This document shows, piece after piece, positions 44,289-52,208 of a DNA stretch of 64,000 nt. The stretch comes from Desulfovibrio desulfuricans DSM 642 (lineage in GTDB: Bacteria > Desulfobacterota > Desulfovibrionia > Desulfovibrionales > Desulfovibrionaceae). The notes below the pieces were generated by a model, which ran no database searches, was not told the origin of the DNA, and saw only the letters and a program-made list of their open reading frames with translations. The stretch's first letter is position 1, and every line of letters begins with the position of its first letter. The stretch lies in NCBI RefSeq assembly GCF_000420465.1, contig NZ_ATUZ01000014.1:310001-374000 (forward strand), in the 5' to 3' direction. Position numbers and translations under genes: made by a program.

Positions 44289-44882
44289 TTAAAGGGCTAT
44301 GGCGGCATTCATGAACGGCCCCAAAGCCTGCGGCAGCATGCGGTGCCCGGTGTCAGCCCATTCGCGGTCTTGCGCAATGGCGTCAAGCGTGAGGTCGCGC
44401 AACTGCTCGTAACATTCCACCAGCGAATACCTGTCGGTATCAATGATGCTGTGGGGGCTACGGGGTTCGTCAAAAGCGTCAAAAACTGAATCCAGGGTCG
44501 AAAGGGCACCGCGTTCAGCCTTGGCATACAAGCCTTTGGCATCGCGCTGCACCAGGGTTTGCAGCGAGCAACGCACCCATACCTCTCGGTACATGGGCAG
44601 CATGGCCCTGTTGCTCTGGCGCATGCTCTCGTATGGGGTGGCGGCGGCGACCACGCATAGTTTGCCCTGCGCCTGCAAGCTCAGCGCGTAATCGCGCAGT
44701 GCATCGGTATTGCGCACGCGATCCTCAGGGGTGGCGGCGGAGAATCCGTTGCTGCGGCAAAAGGTGTCGGCGTCGATGAATTCAACGTCAAAGCCCTGCC
44801 CGTCAAGATACAGGCGCAGCAGTGAACCAAGGGTGGTTTTTCCACTGCCGGAAAGTCCCAGCAACCAGATTGTCGGCGTCAT
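44289..44882 (-). CDS. cysC: Adenylylsulfate (APS) kinase, divergent
   Basis: A 197-residue P-loop kinase (G-L-S-G-S-G-K-T-T at 9-17) with the APS kinase motifs R-D-A-K-G-L-Y-A-K-A and a C-terminal I-I-D-T-D. The usual D-G-D-N-V-R-x-G-L-N block reads I-D-A-D-T-F-C-R-S-N-G-F-S, so the substrate loop is divergent. It makes PAPS from APS, which in a sulfate reducer competes with dissimilatory APS reduction; PAPS may serve sulfation. No sulfotransferase is in the window. The gene stands alone between dgt and an intergenic palindrome. Confidence 0.85.
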   Translation of the reverse strand: MTPTIWLLGLSGSGKTTLGSLLRLYLDGQGFDVEFIDADTFCRSNGFSAATPEDRVRNTDALRDYALSLQAQGKLCVVAAATPYESMRQSNRAMLPMYREVWVRCSLQTLVQRDAKGLYAKAERGALSTLDSVFDAFDEPRSPHSIIDTDRYSLVECYEQLRDLTLDAIAQDREWADTGHRMLPQALGPFMNAAIAL

Positions 44883-45039
44883 ACTGTCCTCGCTTGCTTG
44901 CAGTGCGGTTTTGCGTGTTGCAAACCTGCAATAGCTTATGCAAATTTTCGGCCAGTATTTAATTTTTTTAGTAAGTTTGTATTGTTAAGGATATCCAATA
45001 ATTGAGGAGTGCGGCAATTTTGACAGCGCTGGCCCCATT

Positions 45040-45077
45040 CCGCCTTGGGCAATCCCTCGAGGGATCACCCAAGGCGG
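45040..45077. repeat. 38-bp near-perfect palindrome
   Basis: CCGCCTTGGG (45040-45049) and CCCAAGGCGG (45068-45077) enclose a perfect TCCCTCGAGGGA core (45053-45064) with two 3-nt bulges. No T-run follows on either strand, so a simple terminator is unlikely. Confidence 0.75.
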
Positions 45078-45141
45078 CCATGCGGGCAAATACATGCTGC
45101 GAGTGCAAGGTCGGGCTGTGGCGGCGAGAGAACGGTGCTTG

Positions 45142-46131
45142 TTACTTTGCAGAACCCTGGATGGCATCATTGATATAGGGGATGGGGAACCACTGATACC
45201 CCTGCCCCGCCTTGCCCACGTGCCCAATGCCGGGAAAGGAAATGTGCGCTCCAGCCACAAGGTGGCCCTTTTCCGCGGCCTCTGCAAAAAGGCGCTGTCT
45301 CTGCCTGACGGCTCCTTCCGGGTCAAGGTCATACTCAATGGCCGTATCCGGCAGGGGAAACTGCGCTTCCGCTACATGAACGGTATCTCCCCAGAACAAC
45401 AGTTTTTCTCCATTGCTTTCAAGCAGGTAACATGTGTGACCCGGAGTGTGACCCGGTGCGGCCACGGCGTATATTCCGGGCAGCACCATTTGGCCCGCTT
45501 CAAAATGGGCCACCTTGCCCGCGCTGAGGTATGGGGCCAGGGATTCCTGCCCTTTCACAAACATGGGCCTGAAATACTCCGGCGACTTGTCCATCTGGGC
45601 AGCGCTGAGCCAGAATTCGGCCTCAACGCGGTTCACATGCACGGTGGCAGACGGGAAAACCCTTTTGCCGTCCACTGTAAGCCCGCCAGAGTGGTCGCCG
45701 TGGATGTGCGTGAGCAGAATATCCGTGATATCTGCGGGTTTGAATCCGGCCCCCTCAAGGCTGGCTGCAAGTTTGTTTACGGTTGGGCCGAGCAGCTTGC
45801 CTGAGCCAGTGTCTACAAGGATGCGGCGGTTTTGGGCGAGAATAAGAAAGGCATTGACAGAGGTAGGTCTGGGAGAGGGTACATAGGCCTTTTTAAGGGC
45901 ATCTTCTACCTGCCCCTGTTTGGCGCTGATCAGTCGTGCGTTGCTGGTCAATGTGCCATCGGAAATTGCCGCCACATGCACATCTCCCAGTTGCAGCCAG
46001 TAGTAGCCCGCCTGTCGGTAAAGCGGCGCGGGCGGCGGTGTAGCTGCAAGGGAAGGCCGCGGCAGCAGCGCCGCACCGGGCAAAACAAGTGAAGCGACTG
46101 TTGCCTGTTGAAGGAACTGGCGTCTGTTCAT
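45142..46131 (-). CDS. Tat-exported metallo-beta-lactamase-fold hydrolase
   Basis: A 329-residue protein. The N-terminus, MNRRQFLQQATVASLVLPGA with a following A-S-L-A-A-type site, is a good twin-arginine signal. The MBL fold shows L-L-T-H-I-H-G-D-H-S-G-G (about 143-154), G-H-T-P-G-H and F-W-G-D-T, so a two-metal site is complete. Relatives are lactonases and other hydrolases acting in the periplasm; the substrate is unknown. CAGGAG before the ATG at 46131 sets the start. An ArsR-family gene is divergent, with a dyad between them. Confidence 0.88.
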   Translation of the reverse strand: MNRRQFLQQATVASLVLPGAALLPRPSLAATPPPAPLYRQAGYYWLQLGDVHVAAISDGTLTSNARLISAKQGQVEDALKKAYVPSPRPTSVNAFLILAQNRRILVDTGSGKLLGPTVNKLAASLEGAGFKPADITDILLTHIHGDHSGGLTVDGKRVFPSATVHVNRVEAEFWLSAAQMDKSPEYFRPMFVKGQESLAPYLSAGKVAHFEAGQMVLPGIYAVAAPGHTPGHTCYLLESNGEKLLFWGDTVHVAEAQFPLPDTAIEYDLDPEGAVRQRQRLFAEAAEKGHLVAGAHISFPGIGHVGKAGQGYQWFPIPYINDAIQGSAK

Positions 46132-46247
46132 GTGATCTCCTGTTTGGCTGGGATCACCGGGGCAAGGATGCCGCATATGCATGCTTGAATGCCCTCTAGC
46201 CCCAGTATATGCTTGGTTTTGGCGGGATGCATATGTACATTGTTCGT

Positions 46248-46268
46248 TAGTTCCGTTTTTATGAACTA
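46248..46268. promoter_or_regulatory. Putative ArsR operator
   Basis: TAGTTC (46248-46253) and GAACTA (46263-46268) form a dyad with 9 bases between, in the 211-base gap of the divergent MBL and ArsR genes; an additional TTCGTTAGTTC-like half-site overlaps it. Confidence 0.45.
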
Positions 46269-46342
46269 TTGGGGCGGGTGTCAATATCGCCTGCGCAGGT
46301 TTGCCGTCTGGCGCCGTCCTTTTGCTTTTATACCAGGAAAAA

Positions 46343-46693
46343 ATGATGAAAACCCTGCACCATCCGGCTGTTGAAAACGTAACGGTCGAAGGTCTTCTGC
46401 ACGCCCTTTCTGACCCTGTGCGCGTACAGATTCTCAAGGAAATCATACGCTCAAATTCGCCAAAAATGTGTTCTGACTTCCTGAACATGCCGGACAGGGC
46501 CATACCCAAGTCGACCCTTTCGCAGCATTTCAGGATATTGCGCGAGGCTGGCCTGATCCGCAGCGAGAGAAGCGGTGTTGCGCTCAAGAATACTCCTCGG
46601 TGCCAGGAATTGCAGCCCCGGTTTGGGCGGATGTTAGCTGAAATTCTGGCGGCATATGCCGAGGAGTACGGCAGGAAAAATGCGGATGAATAG
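46343..46693 (+). CDS. ArsR-family transcriptional regulator
   Basis: A 116-residue winged-helix protein with L-S-D-P-V-R-V-Q-I-L and the recognition helix P-K-S-T-L-S-Q-H-F-R-I-L-R-E-A-G-L. No cysteine pair typical of metal sensors is in the recognition region, so a small-molecule or redox signal is more likely. It is divergent from the MBL gene and is probably its regulator. AGGA precedes the two tandem ATGs (46343 or 46346). Confidence 0.87.
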   Translation: MMKTLHHPAVENVTVEGLLHALSDPVRVQILKEIIRSNSPKMCSDFLNMPDRAIPKSTLSQHFRILREAGLIRSERSGVALKNTPRCQELQPRFGRMLAEILAAYAEEYGRKNADE

Positions 46694-46804
46694 AGGCGGG
46701 CGTAAAAAGTTGCACGCTTGAAGGCTGGAGCATCGGTTCATCCGCTAGCCCTCGAGCATGTGCCATAGAGCAGTCAGCCCCCCCCGATGTGAGTCATTTT
46801 TTGT

Positions 46805-46878
46805 CAATCAGCAAGGTTAAATGGTATTGCCGATTGGTTGAATTATGCGTGTTGACAGGAGGGTGCAGAATTTATAAT
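46805..46878 (+). promoter_or_regulatory. Promoter and putative operator of the tetR-exporter operon
   Basis: TTGACA (46852-46857) and TATAAT (46873-46878) are both consensus, with a short 15-base spacer. Just upstream, CAATCAGCAA (46805-46814) and TTGCCGATTG (46827-46836) form a dyad with one central mismatch, a likely TetR site. Confidence 0.65.
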
Positions 46879-46924
46879 GAGAGTGAGCACTTCGTTTATT
46901 AATAGCCGGTGCAGGAGACTTCCC

Positions 46925-47521
46925 ATGGCCCGACCAAAAAATGAAAAGCTTGAAATCCAGCGGCGTGAGGAAATTTTGCAGGCTGCGGCCCGCGTGTTCC
47001 GGGCCAAGGGTTTTCATCTTGCCAGAACAGAAGACATCTGCACCGAGGCCGAAACAAGCGCGGGGACACTGTTTCGTTATTTCAAATCGAAAAAAGAAAT
47101 CATTGAGGCTATTGTTGAGGCAGAAATGAAGGCCAACGATGAGGATCTGCTGGTTCTGGCGCAACGGCAGTCCGTAGAGGGGTTGGCCACACTGACGGCA
47201 GAAGAATTACAAGAAATGCTCCGCCCCAGCGGGTACGGGCTGGCAACAGAGAGTTGGCTTGAACTCTCTCGCAGTCCGGATGGCAGAAAGGAGCTTGCCG
47301 CTTCATCTGCCAAGCTGGAAGCAGCGCTCGCCGCTTTGCTGGCACAGGGTCAGGCCGAGGGCTGGGTGCGCCGCGATCTCAACGCCAAGGGCGCTGCCAG
47401 CCTGCTGCTTATTTTGTATACCGGGGTGCAATTTGATGCAGACCTCGGCATGGATATCGATTACGAGGCCTCGGCTCTGGCCATTTCAGACCTTATCAAA
47501 AGTTTTATTCTGACCTCCTAG
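46925..47521 (+). CDS. TetR-family transcriptional regulator
   Basis: A 198-residue TetR protein with a typical N-terminal HTH (I-L-Q-A-A-A-R-V-F, then T-S-A-G-T-L-F-R-Y-F) and a diverse ligand-binding C-terminus. AGGAG before the ATG at 46925 sets the start. It heads an operon with an ABC permease, an ATPase and an HlyD-like adaptor, so it most likely senses the exported compound and represses the operon. Confidence 0.92.
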   Translation: MARPKNEKLEIQRREEILQAAARVFRAKGFHLARTEDICTEAETSAGTLFRYFKSKKEIIEAIVEAEMKANDEDLLVLAQRQSVEGLATLTAEELQEMLRPSGYGLATESWLELSRSPDGRKELAASSAKLEAALAALLAQGQAEGWVRRDLNAKGAASLLLILYTGVQFDADLGMDIDYEASALAISDLIKSFILTS

Positions 47522-47566
47522 GGTTTGCCACCGCACTTTGTGCTGTGCATCTGTTAGTCAGATAAA

Positions 47567-48724
47567 ATGACGGAGTACTCCGTTTATAGTGAGGCATACG
47601 TGGTTTCCATCGCGCGTTCGAGTCTTTTATACGAGTGGCGGCGCTATCTGGCCGCAGTACTGGCCGTTACCTTTGCCGGGCTTTTGACTGTGGTGCAACT
47701 GGCCCTATTGCTCGGATTGTTCAATACGGTGTCTGTTCCGCTGGATCAGTCAACGGCAGAACTGTGGATTGGTTTTCGCAACACAGCAAGTGTGGATCTT
47801 GGCCGGGCTGTGAGCCAGAGCGCTGACACCAGAGCCTGGATGCATCCGGGCGTTGCCTATATTGAAAGATTTGTCAGCGCTTACGGCGATTTGCGAAGGG
47901 CAGATGGAGTGCCCGTCTCAGTGATTATCAATGGCATTGATACCGGCGGGGAGGCCTCGGCCTTTTCGCAGCTGCTCACGCCCAAACAGCGCTCCTTGCT
48001 GCGCGAACCCGATGCCGTGCTTATTGACGTGGCAGATGCAAACAAACTTGGTGCAGAGTGCAGCACCCTGGTGGAAATTAACGGCAAAAGGGCGCGCATT
48101 GCCGGAACAATCAAGGGGCTACGTGCCATCGGCGGCGTGAACATGCTGGCCTCGCTTGCTACGGCGCGGCGGCTTGCTCCAGAAACAGCCAACCAGACAA
48201 CGTATTATATGGTGCGGCTCAAGCCTGGCTTTGCAGCAGAACAGGTGCAAAAGGAAATTGCTGATACTGGCCTTGTTTCACGCTACAGCGTGTGGCAGGC
48301 TGAGGATTTTTCTGTTCAGTCTCAGGGTTACTGGCTTTTTGAATCAGGTAGCGGTGTGGGGACGGGCTTTGCCTCGTTGCTTGCCCTGCTTGTGGGCGTG
48401 GCAATCACCAGCCAGACGCTTTCGGCGGCAATCACTGCATCTATCAAGGAGTTTGCGGCCTTGCGGGCTTTGGGAGTGTCCAGGCACAGCCTGCGTTGCG
48501 TGGTCATTGAGCAGGCTGCCTGGATTGGCTTTATTGGGCTGCTGCTCACGGCTGCGCTCACCATCGCCATTGCCCTGCTGGGCGAGGCGGCCAATATTGC
48601 CATGGCTTTTCCTGTCTGGCTGCTGGCAGGGAACGTTTTGATCATGATGGCCATCGCCGTTGGATCCGGGCTGCTTGCGCTCAAACCTTTGCTCAACACC
48701 GAGCCGGTCACACTTTTGCGCTAG
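47567..48724 (+). CDS. ABC exporter permease (DevC/FtsX-like)
   Basis: A 385-residue permease with one N-terminal membrane segment (about 28-52), a large outside domain, then three C-terminal segments of the FtsX fold. This is the MacB/DevC design, in which the permease works with a separate ATPase and an HlyD-like adaptor. It lies 45 bases after tetR and ten before the ATPase gene. Confidence 0.88.
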   Translation: MTEYSVYSEAYVVSIARSSLLYEWRRYLAAVLAVTFAGLLTVVQLALLLGLFNTVSVPLDQSTAELWIGFRNTASVDLGRAVSQSADTRAWMHPGVAYIERFVSAYGDLRRADGVPVSVIINGIDTGGEASAFSQLLTPKQRSLLREPDAVLIDVADANKLGAECSTLVEINGKRARIAGTIKGLRAIGGVNMLASLATARRLAPETANQTTYYMVRLKPGFAAEQVQKEIADTGLVSRYSVWQAEDFSVQSQGYWLFESGSGVGTGFASLLALLVGVAITSQTLSAAITASIKEFAALRALGVSRHSLRCVVIEQAAWIGFIGLLLTAALTIAIALLGEAANIAMAFPVWLLAGNVLIMMAIAVGSGLLALKPLLNTEPVTLLR

Positions 48725-48733
48725 GAGCCTTCA

Positions 48734-49429
48734 GTGTCCAACATTCCCACATTACAGGCCACGGGCATATCAAAGAGCTTTGTCAGCGGCAGTATTTCAC
48801 AGCAAGTAATCAAACAGAGTTCGCTCGATGTGTTCTCAGGTGAACTCACCCTGCTTGTGGGGCCTTCCGGTTCAGGAAAAAGCACGATGCTCTCCATGCT
48901 GTCTGGCCTGCTGCACCCAGATACCGGGATGGTTATGGCTCTTGGCACCAATTTGTGGAGCCTGGGAGAAAAGGAGCTGGATGCATTTCGGCTGGAACAT
49001 TGCGGGTTCATCTTTCAGGGCTTCAATCTTTTCGGCTCATTAAGCGCATTGGATAACGTAATCCTGCCCCTCCAGTATATGGGCATTCAGGGGGAGGAGG
49101 CCAGAGACAGGGCGAGGCTGGCTCTGGAAGAAGTTGGCCTTGGGGGGCGTTCCCATTTGCGGCCCCTTGAGCTTTCTGGCGGCGAAAAACAGCGTGTTGC
49201 CATAGCCCGCGCGCTTGTCAAAAGACCGCAGATGATTTTTGCCGATGAACCAACTTCCGCTCTTGATAAGGCCAACAGCGAAATTGTTATAACCCTGCTT
49301 CAAAGTATTGCCGGACAGCACAACGCAACCGTGCTGGGCGTCACGCATGACCCGCGCCTGCTTTCCCACGCCGACAGGGTTATTCATCTTGAAGACGGCA
49401 TTTTAAAGCAGGATCACCGTAATCCTTAA
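48734..49429 (+). CDS. ABC exporter ATPase (DevA/MacB-like)
   Basis: A 231-residue ATPase with Walker [10 protein letters not shown] (43-51), signature L-S-G-G-E, Walker B I-F-A-D-E-P and the following S-A-L-D. It powers the neighbouring permease. The start is a GTG at 48734 with AGGAG upstream. Confidence 0.93.
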   Translation: MSNIPTLQATGISKSFVSGSISQQVIKQSSLDVFSGELTLLVGPSGSGKSTMLSMLSGLLHPDTGMVMALGTNLWSLGEKELDAFRLEHCGFIFQGFNLFGSLSALDNVILPLQYMGIQGEEARDRARLALEEVGLGGRSHLRPLELSGGEKQRVAIARALVKRPQMIFADEPTSALDKANSEIVITLLQSIAGQHNATVLGVTHDPRLLSHADRVIHLEDGILKQDHRNP

Positions 49430-49449
49430 GTAATTTCCGTGGAGTACAA

Positions 49450-50400
49450 ATGAACAGTCTTACCGTGCGTGCAAAAAAAATGTGCGGAGCCGTGCTGTGC
49501 ATCATACTGTGCGTGTTCTGTGGGGTTTTGCTGGCAGCTGGTCAGGGCCAGGAAATACCCCCTGCACCAGTTGCGGAGGTGCTGGCCAGCGCCAAGGGCC
49601 GTGTGGATGTGGAAGGTGGCGTGATCAAGCTTGCCGCGCGCAGGGACGGCGTGATCACCGCTGTGATGGCGGAGGAAGGGGAAAGTGTGCAGGCTGGCCG
49701 TGTGCTGGCTTGTCTGGATGACAGCCTTGCGCGCAACAGGCTGAATTTGGCGGAGCAAGAGCTGAGTCATACCGAGCTTCAGGTGCGGCGTAACGAAATC
49801 GGTTTGCGGGCGGCGCAGAGGGAGTTGGAACGTCTGCGCCCCATGATCAAAACCGGGGCTGTTGCCATGCGCGAATTTGATCAGGCGGGGGATGCCCTTG
49901 TGGTGGCTGAAGTCGATCTGCGCAGCAGTATTGCTGCCGTGGAAGTGGCCCGCGCCCGCGTGGTGGTCGCGCAGAATGAAGTCAACGAGTACAGGATTGT
50001 GGCGCCGCTTGATGGCCGCATCGTGCAGAGGCAGGCGCGTCCGGGTAACGGGGTGAGTACCCTGAATGTGACTCCCCTGTTCAGTTTTGTGCCCAATAGC
50101 CCGTTGATTGTACGTGCAGAACTGGACGAGCAGTACTTGTCTCAAGTCTGGCCGGGGCAGCAGGTGCTTATTGTGCCCGAGAGCGATCAGTTCCGCACGC
50201 TGAACGGCACCGTGCTGCGAATAGGCCGGGTAGTGGGCCAGCGTCTGCCACCGGAAGATCCGGCAGAAAAGCACGACACAAGGGTTGTTGAAGTGGTGAC
50301 GACCCTTGAGGCGGACAGCCTGCTGATAGGGCAAAGGGTGGTTGTGCGGTTCCTTGCAGACGGCGGAAGCAGTCCAAGAACTGACGGAAAGGCTCCGTAG
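49450..50400 (+). CDS. HlyD/DevB-like periplasmic adaptor of the ABC exporter
   Basis: A 316-residue membrane-fusion protein: one N-terminal membrane segment (about 11-30), a biotinyl-lipoyl-like half (G-V-I-T-A-V-M-A-E-E-G-E-S-V-Q-A-G), a coiled-coil hairpin (about 95-180), and a second lipoyl half (I-V-A-P-L-D-G-R-I-V). It links the permease to an outer-membrane channel, which is not encoded here. It closes the TetR-led operon; the hairpin at 50421-50448 follows. Confidence 0.9.
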   Translation: MNSLTVRAKKMCGAVLCIILCVFCGVLLAAGQGQEIPPAPVAEVLASAKGRVDVEGGVIKLAARRDGVITAVMAEEGESVQAGRVLACLDDSLARNRLNLAEQELSHTELQVRRNEIGLRAAQRELERLRPMIKTGAVAMREFDQAGDALVVAEVDLRSSIAAVEVARARVVVAQNEVNEYRIVAPLDGRIVQRQARPGNGVSTLNVTPLFSFVPNSPLIVRAELDEQYLSQVWPGQQVLIVPESDQFRTLNGTVLRIGRVVGQRLPPEDPAEKHDTRVVEVVTTLEADSLLIGQRVVVRFLADGGSSPRTDGKAP

Positions 50401-50420
50401 TTTTTGCAATGGATAAAAAC

Positions 50421-50448
50421 AGGGCCGCCCGCAGTTGTGGACGGCCCT
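50421..50448 (+). terminator. Possible terminator of the exporter operon
   Basis: AGGGCCG (50421-50427) pairs with CGGCCCT (50442-50448). The following T-run is weak (TAAATTATT). Confidence 0.55.
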
Positions 50449-50476
50449 TAAATTATTGCGCGTGGGCTACAGATAA

Positions 50477-50507
50477 AAGAAACGGGAGGTCAGTGATCTG
50501 ACCTCCC
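50477..50507 (-). terminator. Terminator of the tRNA-Val/tRNA-Asp unit
   Basis: A 9-bp stem (GGGAGGTCA / TGACCTCCC, 50484-50492 with 50499-50507); on minus it is followed by TTTCTTTT. Confidence 0.8.
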
Positions 50508-50516
50508 GGTGACTTC

Positions 50517-50593
<77 letters not shown>

Positions 50594-50604
50594 GTTTTTG
50601 GGGA

Positions 50605-50680
50605 TGGTGGGCAGTACAGGACTTGAACCTGTGGCCCCCGCCGTGTGAAGGCGGTGCTCTACCAGCTGAGCTAACTGCCC
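50605..50680 (-). tRNA. tRNA-Val (anticodon CAC), CCA encoded
   Basis: Minus-strand cloverleaf with acceptor GGGCAGT / ACTGCCC, discriminator A, genomic CCA, D arm AGCTCAG, anticodon stem CCGCC/GGCGG with loop TTCACAC, and T loop GTTCAAGTC. Length 76. It is transcribed with tRNA-Asp, 11 bases downstream on minus. Confidence 0.96.
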
Positions 50681-50695
50681 TCCCGGCGAAGATGA

Positions 50696-50724
50696 GTTCT
50701 ACGCAAACACCCCCTCAGAGTCAA
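50696..50724 (-). promoter_or_regulatory. Promoter of the tRNA-Val/tRNA-Asp unit
   Basis: On minus, TTGACT (50719-50724) and TAGAAC (50696-50701) are 17 bases apart, 15 bases before tRNA-Val, preceded by A/T-rich tracts (50725-50790) like an UP element. Confidence 0.7.
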
Positions 50725-50986
50725 GCGAAAAAAATGAAGTAAAAAAATTTTTACAAGGCAAAAATTTTAACATGCTGATTTTTAATTAAAAGTTGAAAAA
50801 ATGCCCCATAATGCCATTTTGCTTGTGTTGCGGTGCTTCATGGGGAGTGCTAGACCTCCCCTTAGCACATTACAGAACGCTGAACGCCGCTGTTTTCGCG
50901 CTTCCGGCGCAGAAGCAGCACAGTGGATGCGCCGCCGGGGAGGCGGTTTTCTGTTCTGGGCAATTCGCTGTTGAGGCACAAGAAAA

Positions 50987-52021
50987 ATGAGATTTTTTTT
51001 CAAGCAGATATGCCTGGCGGCCTGCTGTTTTGCAGTTGGGCTTGCTGCCCAGTCGGCGCAGGCTCGTGTGGTGGAAGGCAACGTCATCATGGATCAACCC
51101 ATGCGTGAGAACCTGTGCGCCCTCACCTTTGATGACGGCCCATCGATAAACACCCCGCATCTGCTGGACATGCTGGAAGAATACGGCATTCCCGCCACGT
51201 TTTTCATGTTGGGCAGCCAGGCCGAGCGCCATCCTGATATTGTAAAGCGCGTCATCGCCGAGGGGCATGAGGTGGGCAACCATTCCTATTCGCACCCCAA
51301 TCTGCGCGTAGTCAGCCTTGCCCGCAAAGAAGAAGAACTGCGCCGCACAGATACCATCCTGCGCAACCTCGGGGCCTCGCCCCAGTTCATGCGCCCGCCT
51401 TACGGCTCGTATGATGCCTCTACTGAAAAAGTGGCGGCCAGCCTTGGGCTTTCCCTCATGCTCTGGTCCATGGACAGCCGCGACTGGCAGCGCCTGCCAG
51501 ACAATTACGCCACCCTGCGCAACAACAGGGGCACAGTCTATGCGCCGGGAACCCTGCGCGGTATTTTTCTGTTCCACGACTCGCACAAGCGCACTGTAGA
51601 CGACCTGCCGCGCATCATTCGTGATCTGCGCGCTGGCGGCTGTCAGCGTTTTGTGACCGTGACCGACTATCTTGAGGGGCTTATGGATCCTGAACCCGGC
51701 CTGCTCATGACGCGCGTCAAACGTGGCGCACCCGGCATGGATGAGCCGCCCCTGGTTGCCCGGCATCAGGTTGAGGGGGTGCACCAGTCAGAAGAACTGC
51801 CGCCGCACAGCTTCCCTGCCGGTTCGGCTGATATTCCTCTTGCGCGCAGCAGCACTCCCTGGCAACTGGTGGAGAGTCCAAGCCCGGAAATGGCAGGGCA
51901 GGCCGCACTGCCCGGCACTGCCGCGCATCCCGTGCAGGATGCTCCCCAGCCTGCGGGCAGCAGTGCAGTCCAGCCGAGAGAAGGCTCTGCCCTTTCCCCG
52001 GCGCAGGCTCCGGCCTCTTGA
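50987..52021 (+). CDS. Exported polysaccharide deacetylase (NodB domain)
   Basis: A 344-residue protein: signal peptide (1-26, ending A-Q-A), NodB domain with T-F-D-D-G-P (47-52), the metal histidines in H-S-Y-S-H-P (99-104), R-P-P-Y-G and the L-F-H-D-S-H motif; then about 105 residues of Pro/Ser/Ala-rich tail. It should remove acetyl groups from N-acetylglucosamine in peptidoglycan or another polysaccharide, in the periplasm. The start is an ATG at 50987 close to a weak GAGG. Confidence 0.9.
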   Translation: MRFFFKQICLAACCFAVGLAAQSAQARVVEGNVIMDQPMRENLCALTFDDGPSINTPHLLDMLEEYGIPATFFMLGSQAERHPDIVKRVIAEGHEVGNHSYSHPNLRVVSLARKEEELRRTDTILRNLGASPQFMRPPYGSYDASTEKVAASLGLSLMLWSMDSRDWQRLPDNYATLRNNRGTVYAPGTLRGIFLFHDSHKRTVDDLPRIIRDLRAGGCQRFVTVTDYLEGLMDPEPGLLMTRVKRGAPGMDEPPLVARHQVEGVHQSEELPPHSFPAGSADIPLARSSTPWQLVESPSPEMAGQAALPGTAAHPVQDAPQPAGSSAVQPREGSALSPAQAPAS

Positions 52022-52137
52022 TGCGAGGTTAATGTTTCTTTTGACATTGCTCTGCCAAAGGCGTGTAATTCAGCTATGGCATGAGGGCATGCCTCCAGAT
52101 TTTCCACTGTCCTCCCCCCCACAGGGAAGTACAAATG

Positions 52138-52175
52138 AAAGGCCCGGATCAACGATCCGGGCCTTTCTGCTTTTC
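52138..52175. terminator. Bidirectional terminator
   Basis: A perfect 13-bp stem (AAAGGCCCGGATC / GATCCGGGCCTTT, 52138-52150 with 52154-52166), followed by a T-rich stretch, between convergent genes. Confidence 0.88.
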
Positions 52176-52208
52176 AAAATTGAATGATTCGGGGACAGTT
52201 CTGTCCGC

